Positions 23,301 to 35,300 of a stretch of DNA of 60,000 bases are shown here, piece after piece. This stretch comes from Bolinopsis microptera (taxonomy: Eukaryota; Ctenophora; Tentaculata; Lobata; Bolinopsidae). The DNA is taken from contig NC_087078.1 of the NCBI RefSeq assembly GCF_026151205.1, positions 498,001 to 558,000 of the forward strand. Direction: 5' to 3'. The position numbers and the translations under genes are program-made. The notes under the pieces were generated by a model, which was not told the origin of the DNA, searched no databases, and saw only the letters and a program-made list of their open reading frames with translations. The first letter of the stretch is position 1. The number at the start of each line of letters is the position of its first letter.

Positions 23301-26300
23301 AACTCTCCTTATACAAACTTTGAAAGTCTCCAGCGGAAGAGAATCTGCCGAATCATTTGTAATTAACATTTGTCACGTGTTACCATGGAAACTAACACGT
23401 ATTACCAAGGAAACTTTCAAGCGTGAATGCTTTGCATAGACCGGCATAGACCCATGTTTTGTTACGATTTATTCCTGCACGCATTCTGTGTATTGCGACA
23501 GGTTTTTGCCAGGTGCAAAAGTCTGGGTTAAGGTCGGCAATTTCACAGGGGAAGTTTAACTAAAAGCAGGCTTAGCCAAAACACACATTGAACTAAAGCT
23601 GATACAGATGCAGCTTCTTGAAGTATAAGCTATTAATTACTTTAGCCCGTAACAGTAACACCAAGGCTGGGTCACGTTTGGTAATCTTTATCCCCGACAC
23701 GTTAGTTTCCATGGTAACACGTGACAATGGTATCTTTATCTCTGCTCCGGTCGTTTATAAAACTATTATCGGATCATGAGGGAAGACGATAACCTAGTAA
23801 CCTAGCAACCCAGTAACAGATAACCTTACGCTTCAATAATAAATACGGAACACGTGACTTTCATGGTCACTAAGTAAGTAACATTTGTCACGTGTTACCA
23901 TGGAAACTAACACGTGTTACGTCCTGTCATTCGCATGTCCTCTATTTAATCTGACGGGAACCAGCTGTGTCGGCGTTAGAAGAAGCAATTTCAGGTTTTT
24001 AAAGCAGAGCTTTATTATATAAGGAACTATAACATTAAGTGGAACTCTATTTTAAGAGAGCTATTAGGTGTTGCCCATGCGAATCGGAGCATATAGTGAT
24101 ATTCCTTACTATCATCAGCACAAAGAGGTAAAATATATAACACAAAGAAAACGAAATCCGAACCTTACTCTTACATTCTCTACAGTTTATAAGTTTCAAT
24201 AGACTGTATTGAGTGAATTAAAACAAAGGATTCTGAAAATTAATGCTAATTGAATTTAGGAGGAGGCTTGTTACAATACTGAACCGCTTTAGTCAAACAT
24301 AGATTTGTTGAAGCGTTCAATAAAAAACAATCAGAGAAATAAATGGGTTATAATGATGGTCTCACTGCATTCTTTAAAACTTGTCTAACGTCACTATAAG
24401 TATAGTATATACGTAAGTGTGACGTCATTGCGCATAGTATGACGTCACTATTATGACGTCACTGCCCCAGGTGTACGCAGACGCGCTGTCTCACTTATCA
24501 GCCCCGACCCTCTGGTCAGCTCTGTTCTACGGAACCCTCGCTATCCTAACTCTGACCACGTCCTTTTCTCTGATAGAGGGATTCTGCACTGTTATCAGGG
24601 ACAGCTGGATATCAAGCAGGTGAATAACCTAGTAACCTAGTAGCCTAGTAACCTAGTAACCTAGTAACCTAGTAACCTAGTAACCTAGTAACCTAGTAAC
24701 CTAGTAACCTAGTAACCTAGTAACTTAGTAACCTAGTAACCTAGTAACCTAGTAACCTAGTAACCTAGTAACCTAATAACCTAATAACCTAGTAACCTAG
24801 TAACCCAGTAACGCAGTAACCTAGTAACCTAGTAACCTAGTAACCTAGTAACCTAGTAACCTGTTAATCCCCCTAGTTTGGAGCTGGGAAGGAGCACTAT
24901 AGCATGTTACGTGTGTATGGCTGGGTTCCTGCTGGGAATACCCTTTACATTTGACTGTGGTTCTAGCTGGCTGGAGATTCTAGGTACTTTTATATATTTG
25001 CTACAAGAGGATTGTCTGAAAAGAGATGAAATGGTACCGTCAATCACTCGTTAATATCTACCTTCATTTGTTTACCAGGTATAAAACTGTCAGTTCTATG
25101 ACCCCTCTACAACCCCTCTATGACCCGTATATAACCCCTCTATAACCCCTCTACACTCTACAGTATACAACCCCTCTATAACCCCTCTACAGTATACAAC
25201 CCCTCTATGACCCGTATACAACCCCTCTATAACCCCTCTACACTCTACAGTATACAACCCCTCTATAACCCCTCTACACTCTACAGTATACAACCCCTCT
25301 ATAACCCCTCTACAGTATACAACCCCTCTATGACCCCTTTATGACCCCTATACAACCCCGTTATGACACCTCTACAACCCCGCTATGACCCTTCTATAAC
25401 CCCTTTATGACCCCTTTATGACCCCTCTACAACCCCTCTATGACCCCTCTATGACCCCTTTATGACCCCTCTATGACCCCTCTAATGACTCCTCTATGAC
25501 CCCTCTATAACCCCTTTATGACCCCTCTATGACCCCTCTATAACCCCTCTACAACCCCTCTATAACCCCTCTATAACCCCTCTACAACCCCTCTACAACC
25601 CCTCTATGACCCCTCTATGACCTCTCTATGACCCCTCTACAACCCCTCTATGACCCCTCTATGACCCCTCTATAACCCCTCTATGACCCCTCTATCAGAT
25701 CACTACATGAGGAGGTGGGTTTTGTTCTATCTAGGGTTTGTACAGAGTGTTGCAGTGGGATGGATCTACAAAATAGACAGACAATATCGCCGAGTAGGAG
25801 TTCCTGCAGTTGTGGTATTCAACTTGGGGTGTTTCCTGAGTGTCCTTGTTCCCTCTATAGTCGGTTAGAACTAACGGGGGCCTGCACCCTTGTAGCGCCT
25901 TTTACACCAATCAAGCTAAAACTAATTATATAAATAAAAACTGCGAAACTAGTTCTAACTGTGTTATCGTATTAAAGTTTAATTTATGTTTAATTCAAAC
26001 ATATTTTATCCCTGATCTACTAAGTAAGTAACATTTGTCACGTGTTACCATGGAAACTAACACGTGTTACCAAACTAACACGTGTTACCATGGAGACTAA
26101 CACGTGTTACCATGGAAACTAACACGTGTTACCATGGAGACTAACACGTGTTACCATGGAGACTAACACGTGTTACCATGGAAACTAACACGTGTTACCA
26201 TGGAAACTAACACATGTTACCATGGAAACTAACACGTGTTACCAGGGAAACTAACACGTGTTACCATGGAGACTAACACGTGTTACCATGGAAACTAACA

Positions 26301-29300
26301 CGTGTTACCATGGAAACTAACACGTGTTACCATGGAAACTAACGCGTGTTACCATGGAAACTAACACGTGTTACCATGGAAACTAACACGTGTTACCAGG
26401 GAAACTAACACGTGAAACGACTGTACTACTACTCAGGTCTCTCATTGACTGCGCAAGGGCACTCAACCGAAAAAAGTGTAACGATCGCTTTCTCTTTAGC
26501 TGCCGCTATTCTTGTTGGGTCTTTTGCAGCTGCATATGTTCTCATGGACAAGAACAAAGTCAGAAAAACTAAGAGGTAAGGATTAAATGGCTAGATGTTA
26601 CCATGGTTACTGTACACTCCTGATGTCTTGTACCATTTATACTATACCCAGTTCTTATTACACAGAAGTAAAGACAACAAGTTAGTATTTCATTCAGGCA
26701 GGACTGTAATAACTCTAGTAGTAGAGTTACACTGCTACTAGAGTAATTACAGTAATTAGTAATTAGTAATTAGTAATTAGTAATTAGTAATTAGTAATTA
26801 GTAATTAGTAATTAGTAATAATAGTAATTACTAATTATAGTATAGTAAACAATAAGAGAGTGAAATCAATGCGGGTGAGACACTAAACAACGTGTAACTG
26901 TTAGCTTCAGTTCAGTAATTACACTTTTCAATTTTCAGTTCAGTAATTACACTTTACAATACGTTCACTTCAGTAATTACACTTTTCAATATGTTCAGTT
27001 CAGTAATTACACTTTTCAATACGTTGTTGCTCGCTTATCAGTTACTTATCATTACGTTGATAAGACTTGCTTGTTTAACCGGTGCCGTGGTTGTGTGATG
27101 TATAAATCTGAGAAATACGTGGCTTATAAGCTTGATGAAGTGAGAGATGATGGAGCTGAATGGATCCGGGATACTCTCAGGCTCGCTAAAGCAGAACATG
27201 TTAACAAGTATACAGTTCAGAGCTTCAATGGTAAACGAGAAATCTCCAGGAAAGTCATGTCTAGGAGTCTTGAGGCAGCGTTAAAAGTTAAGAATAGACA
27301 ATTGTTGTACACTAATGAGATGGAGAAATATAATCAGAACTATCAGTTCGACGTAATTGACAGTCAGGGGACAATAGTTACCATGGCAACACGCTAAACT
27401 ATCTTATCAGGAGTGTACAGGATTCAAAAACCTCAGCAGCAGGTCCTTTGTTCGTTGGATCCGGATAGAAATATTTTGAAGAATGTCATTAAGGATGTTG
27501 TTGCAGAAGGAGACCGAAGTCGGAATGTGATGTTATTTGGTCTTAAAGAAGAAAAAGGTGAGCTGTTATGTGACAAGGTCGGTCAAGTGTTGTTGGAAAA
27601 ATAGAAGCTAGCAGAATTGGTTTGTATTGTATTGTTTTGTATTGTATTGAATAAACCCAAGGATAAGAAACAAGTGGCTGATACATTTGTTAAGGTGACT
27701 TTGACGAGCTCCACAATCGTGCGGCAGATTTTGACTACAGCTCGAAACTTTTCGGTAAAGTCTTTATCGGTCCAGATAGGTCTCCAGAGGAACGTGCCCA
27801 ACAGCAAAAGCTTGTTTTAGAACTCAAGAAGAGATCGAACGAGGAGCCAGATAAGAGACACTTCATCAAAGGAGGCAAAGTGTTTAGTGTTGACAAAATT
27901 GTTGTTTGAAATGACAGAGTTTTGTTTGGATTTATGAATTCTTGGTTCGCTAAGATTTTAATTTTTTGATAAGCTTTTAAATCATATTCGTCTTTCAACA
28001 CAAGACTCATGTGTCAGTCTTCTAGAATCTTGTTTTGGTTTGTTTTTGAAATTAAGCTGAAGTATTTAATCTTACTTTCAGGTCCATAATTTCGTGCGGT
28101 GTATATTATTCTTATAGTTATTTTGATTTTATATTATTAATATTATTAGCAGATTTAGGTATATGACTATTTTATATTATTGTATGTATAAATTCTTGAG
28201 TAAACATTAACCAGCAAACAAAGCTGGTTCCCAATCGATCAGCTTGTTCAGAAGTTAATCTCCTTTTATTTGACTTTACTATAGAGCTATAGTAACCAGA
28301 TAGTAACGAAGTAACAATAGCAACAATGGTAGGTTACCATGGTTATACGCACTCTTCAGGAACTCGTTCTGTGTGTTTGTACTAACAATAGCATGTTTGA
28401 TAGTTACCATGGTTATACGCACTCTTCAGGAACTCGTTCTGTGTGTTTGTACTAACAATAGCATGTTTGATAGTTACCATGGTTATACCCACTCTTCAGG
28501 AACTCGTTCTGTGTGTTTGTACTAACAATAGCATGTTCGATAGTTACCATGGTTATACCCACTCTTCAGGAACTCGTTCTGTGTGTTTGTACTAACAATA
28601 GCATGTTTGATAGTTACCATGGTTATACCCACTCTTCAGGAACTCGTTCTGTGTGTTTGTACTAACAATAGCATGTTCGATAGTTACCATGGTTATACCC
28701 ACTCTTCAGGAACTCGTTCTGTGTGTTTGTACTAACAATAGCATGTTTGATAGTTACCATGGTTATACCCACTCTTCAGGAACTCGTTCTGTGTGTTTGT
28801 ACTAACAATAGCATGTTTGATAGTTACCATGGTTATACCCACTCTTCAGGAACTCGTTCTGTGTGTTTGTACTAACAATATCATGTTTGATAGTTACCAT
28901 GGTTATACCCACTCTTCAGGAACTCGTTCTGTGTGTTTGTACTAACAATAGCATGTTTGATAGTTACCATGGTTAAACCCACTCTTCAGGAACTCGTTCT
29001 GTGTGTTTGTACTAACAATAGCATGTTTGATAGTTACCATGGTTATACCCACTCTTCAGGAACTCGTTCTGTGTGTTTGTACTAACAATAGCATGTTTGA
29101 TAGTTACCATGGTTATACCCACTCTTCAGGAACTCGTTCTGTGTGTTTGTACTAACAATAGCATGTTTGATGTTACCATGGTTATACCCACTCTTCAGGA
29201 ACTCGTTCTGTGTGTTTGTACTAACAATAGCATGTTCGATAGTTACCATGGTTATACCCACTCTTCAGGAACTCGTTCTGTGTGTTTGTACTAACAATAG

Positions 29301-32300
29301 CATGTTCGATAGTTACCATGGTTATACCCACTCTTCAGGAACTCGTTCTGGACGCTGATTGGCTGGCACGGAGCAGATAATCTCAGGAAAATGATTAATA
29401 GTTCCCCATCTTACCGCTGGGCTCCGAACACCTTCAATTCTGGTATGGTAGAATGTGCAGTAACCATGGTAACAAAATTAATTCTGGTAGAATGAGTCTC
29501 TGAATTGTTTATTTATTCTTTGAGAATGAGAAAATTGTTGACGTCGAAATTTAGGTCACTACGAGGAAATCTATATAAACGCTAAATTACAGTAACCATG
29601 GTAACATGCTAAATTATTTCAGAATTTGACTCCTTCATGAGCCCAGCTAAAGTGTCCGTTATGTTCGGGTTCTGTATAAAGTACGTGGTTCCCGGCTGTC
29701 TCTTGGTTCTTCTCTGTGCGAACATCGGGGATGCGTTCTTCGGGAAAGGTTTATTTTAAAACTATATCAGCGCTCTGAGTCTGAGAATATATAAGATTAG
29801 TTACGAAGTGAGAATATAAGACTGGTTACCATAGTTACTGTTCACTACAAGACTGGTTACCAAGTGAGAATATAAGACTGGTTACCATAGTTACTGTTCA
29901 CTACAAGACTGGTTACCAAGTGAGAATATAAAACTGGTTACCATAGTTACTGTTCACTACAAGACTGGTTACCAAGTGAGAATATAAGACTGGTTACCAT
30001 AGTTACTTTTCACTACAAGACTGGTTACCAAGTGAGAATATAAGACTGGTTACCATAGTTACTGTTCACTACAAGACTGGTTACCAAGTGAGAATATAAG
30101 ACTGGTTACCATAGTTACTGTTCACTACAAGACTGGTTACCAAGTGAGAATATAAGACTGGTTACCATAGTTACTGTTCACTACAAGACTGGTTACCAAG
30201 TGAGAATATAAGACTGGTTACCATAGTTACTGTTCACTACAAGACTGGTTACCAAGTGAGAATATAAGACTGGTTACCATAGTTACTGTTCACTACAAGA
30301 CTGGTTACCAAGTGAGAATATAAGACTGGTTACCATAGTTACTGTTCACTACAAGACTGGTTACCAAGTGAGAATATAAGACTGGTTACCATAGTTACTG
30401 TTCACTACAAGACTGGTTACCAAGTGAGAATATAAGACTGGTTACCATAGTTACTGTTCACTACAAGACTGGTTACCAAGTGAGAATATAAGACTGGTTA
30501 CCATAGTTACTGTTCACTACAAGACTGGTTACCAAGTGAGAATATAAGACTGGTTACCATAGTTACTTTTCACTACAAGACTGGTTACCAAGTGAGAATA
30601 TAAGACTGGTTACCATAGTTACTGTTCACTACAAGACTGGTTACCAAGTGAGAATATAAGACTGGTTACCATAGTTACTGTTCACTACAAGACTGGTTAC
30701 CAAGTGAGAATATAAGACTGGTTACCATAGTTACTGTTCACTACAAGACTGGTTACCAAGTGAGAATATAAGACTGGTTACCATAGTTACTGTTCACTAG
30801 AAGACTGGTTACCAAGTGAGAATATAAGACTGGTTACCATAGTTACTGTTCACTATAAGACTGGTTACCAAGTGAGAATATAAGACTGGTTACCATAGTT
30901 ACTGTTCACTACAAGACTGGTTACCAAGTGAGAATATAAGACTGGTTACCATAGTTACTGTTCACTACAAGACTGGTTACCAAGTGAGAATATAAGACTG
31001 GTTACCATAGTTACTGTTCACTACAAGACTGGTTACCAAGTGAGAATATAAGACTGGTTACCATAGTTACTGTTCACTACAAGACTGGTTACCAAGTGAG
31101 AATATAAGACTGGTTACCATAGTTACTGTTCACTAGAAGACTGGTTACCAAGTGAGAATATAAGACTGGTTACCATAGTTACTGTTCACTACAAGACTGG
31201 TTACCAAGTGAGAATATAAAACTGGTTACCATAGTTACTGTTCACTACAAGACTGGTTACCAAGTGAGAATATAAGACTGGTTACCATAGTTACTGTTCA
31301 CTACAAGACTGGTTACCAAGTGAGAATATAAGACTGGTTACCATAGTTACTTTTCACTACAAGACTGGTTACCAAGTGAGAATATAAGACTGGTTACCAT
31401 AGTTACTGTTCACTACAAGACTGGTTACCAAGTGAGAATATAAGACTGGTTACCATAGTTACTGTTCACTACAAGACTGGTTACCAAGTGAGAATATAAG
31501 ACTGGTTACCATAGTTACTGTTCACTACAAGACTGGTTACCAAGTGAGAATATAAAACTGGATACCATAGTTACTGTTCACTACAAGACTGGTTACCAAG
31601 TGAGAATATAAGACTGGTTACCATAGTTACTTTTCACTACAAGACTGGTTACCAAGTGAGAATATAAAACTGGTTACCATAGTTACTGTTCACTACAAGA
31701 CTGGTTACCAAGTGAGAATATAAGACTGGTTACCATAGTTACTTTTCACTACAAGACTGGTTACCAAGTGAGAATATAAGACTGGTTACCATAGTTACTT
31801 TTCACTACAAGACTGGTTACCAAGTGAGAATATAAGACTGGTTACCATAGTTACTGTTCATTACAAGACTGGTTACCAAGTGAGAATATAAGACTGGTTA
31901 CCATAGTTACTGTTCACTACAAGACTGGTTACCAAGTGAGAATATAAGACTGGTTACCATAGTTACTTTTCACTACAAGACTGGTTACCAAGTGAGAATA
32001 TAAGACTGGTTACCATAGTTACTGTTCACTACAAGACTGGTTACCAAGTGAGAATATAAGACTGGTTACCATAGTTACTGTTCACTAGAAGACTGGTTAC
32101 CAAGTGAGAATATAAGACTGGTTACCATAGTTACTGTTCACTACAAGACTGGTTACCAAGTGAGAATATAAGACTGGTTACCATAGTTACTGTTCACTAC
32201 AAGACTGGTTACCAAGTGAGAATATAAGACTGGTTACCATAGTTACTTTTCACTACAAGACTGGTTACCAAGTGAGAATATAAGACTGGTTACCATAGTT

Positions 32301-35300
32301 ACTGTTCACTACAAGACTGGTTACCAAGTGAGAATATAAGACTGGTTACCATAGTTACTGTTCACTAGAAGACTGGTTACCAAGTGAGAATATAAGACTG
32401 GTTACCATAGTTACTGTTCACTACAAGACTGGTTACCAAGTGAGAATATAAGACTGGTTACCATAGTTACTGTTCACTACAAGACTGGTTACCAAGTGAG
32501 AATATAAGACTGGTTACCATAGTTACTGTTCACTACAAGACTGGTTACCAAGTGAGAATATAAGACTGGTTACCATAGTTACTTTTCACTACAAGACTGG
32601 TTACCAAGTGAGAATATAAGACTGGTTACCATAGTTACTGTTCACTACAAGACTGGTTACCAAGTGAGAATATAAGACTGGTTACCATAGTTACTGTTCA
32701 CTACAAGACTGGTTACCAAGTGAGAATATAAGACTGGTTACCATAGTTACTGTTCACTACAAGACTGGTTACCAAGTGAGAATATAAAACTGGATACCAT
32801 AGTTACTGTTCACTACAAGACTGGTTACCAAGTGAGAATATAAGACTGGTTACCATAGTTACTGTTCACTACAAGACTGGTTACCAAGTGAGAATATAAG
32901 ACTGGTTACCATAGTTACTGTTCACTACAAGACTGGTTACCAAGTGAGAATATAAGACTGGTTACCATAGTTACTGTTCACTACAAGACTGGTTACCAAG
33001 TGAGAATATAAGACTGGTTACCATAGTTACTGTTCACTACAAGACTGGTTACCAAGTGAGAATATAAGACTGGTTACCATAGTTACTGTTCACTACAAGA
33101 CTGGTTACCAAGTGAGAATATAAGACTGGTTACCATAGTTACTGTTCACTACAAGACTGGTTACCAAGTGAGAATATAAGACTGGTTACCATAGTTACTG
33201 TTCACTACAAGACTGGTTACCAAGTGAGAATATAAAACTGGTTACCATAGTTACTGTTCACTACAAGACTGGTTACCAAGTGAGAATATAAGACTGGTTA
33301 CCATAGTTACTGTTCACTACAAGACTGGTTACCAAGTGAGAATATAAGACTGGTTACCATAGTTACTGTTCACTACAAGACTGGTTACCAAGTGAGAATA
33401 TAAGACTGGTTACCATAGTTACTGTTCACTACAAGACTGGTTACCAAGTGAGAATATAAGACTGGTTACCATAGTTACTGTTCACTACAAGACTGGTTAC
33501 CAAGTGAGAATATAAGACTGGTTACCATAGTTACTGTTCACTACAAGACTGGTTACCAAGTGAGAATATAAGACTGGTTACCATAGTTACTGTTCACTAC
33601 AAGACTGGTTACCAAGTGAGAATATAAGACTGGTTACCATAGTTACTGTTCACTACAAGACTGGTTACCAAGTGAGAATATAAGACTGGTTACCATAGTT
33701 ACTGTTCACTACAAGACTGGTTACCAAGTGAGAATATAAGACTGGTTACCATAGTTACTGTTCACTACAAGACTGGTTACCAAGTGAGAATATAAGACTG
33801 GTTACCATAGTTACTGTTCACTACAAGACTGGTTACCAAGTGAGAATATAAGACTGGTTACCATAGTTACTGTTCACTACAAGACTGGTTACCAAGTGAG
33901 AATATAAGACTGGTTACCATAGTTACTGTTCACTACAAGACTGGTTACCAAGTGAGAATATAAGACTGGTTACCATAGTTACTGTTCACTATAAGACTGG
34001 TTACCAAGTGAGAATATAAGACTGGTTACCATAGTTACTGTTCACTACAAGACTGGTTACCAAGTGAGAATATAAGACTGGTTACCATAGTTACTGTTCA
34101 CTATAAGACTGGTTACCAAGTGAGAATATAAGACTGGTTACCATAGTTACTGTTCACTACAAGACTGGTTACCAAGTGAGAATATAAGACTGGTTACCAT
34201 AGTTACTGTTCACTACAAGACTGGTTACCAAGTGAGAATATAAGACTGGTTACCATAGTTACTGTTCACTACAAGACTGGTTACCAAGTGAGAATATAAG
34301 ACTGGTTACCATAGTTACTGTTCACTATAAGACTGGTTACCAAGTGAGAATATAAGACTGGTTACCATAGTTACTGTTCACTACAAGACTGGTTACCAAG
34401 TGAGAATATAAGACTGGTTACCATAGTTACTGTTCACTATAAGACTGGTTACCAAGTGAGAATATAAGACTGGTTACCATAGTTACTGTTCACTACAAGA
34501 CTGGTTACCAAGTGAGAATATAAGACTGGTTACCATAGTTACTGTTCACTACAAGACTGGTTACCAAGTGAGAATAATAAGCGTTGCTAGGGAGATCTAT
34601 ACGAAGACGCTTATTGGAAATTTTAGAATAAGATATTTAACGTTGCCTGTTGACGAGTAGTGTATAATATCTTGATAAGATACTTGACAAATAGTACAGT
34701 AACCATGGTAACACACTAAATTACAGGAGTGTACAGCGGAGAACAGCTAGCTTTGGGACAAGTTGTATTTGGAATTGTTGTCTTCTTCTCAGTACTCCTC
34801 TTCATATATCCAAGGATCCTGAGCAACCCTTCAGAAGTAATGAGTAAAAACTGAGCTTACTTTGACTAAATTAAGTTATTGTTGCATGTTTTGAAGTTCT
34901 AACATTTCACAAAACCCAAAGGGTTAAAAAACTAAAAGAGCCCCTACTGTTTACATTTTGTACAGCGTATGTAACCGTGGTAACACACTAAATTACTCAT
35001 GTACTGTTGGACGGCTGGAAATGTTAATTTTGTTTTCCGAATGAAATTGCAAAATCATATTGTCGGTGTCCCAATCTCTGTCCCATTTTCGGTTTTTGAA
35101 TATGAAAATTAAACTTTCATATTTACAGTTTTGGCTGACTTTTTCATCATCATCCAATTATTAAGTCAACTAAAGATGGCACAGTTCTAATGTACCGTCA
35201 CAATAGTGACTTTAATATAGCACGAATGACGTGCTGGAAGTTTAATTTCGGTCGGAGAAAGCCCACAGCAATAAGCTTAACAAAACGAAAAGTTGTATTT

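Noticed and set aside
29769-34575. Regular direct repeats resembling a CRISPR array
   Set aside because: Whole 56-bp units are identical with no unique spacers, and the setting is a eukaryotic intron.
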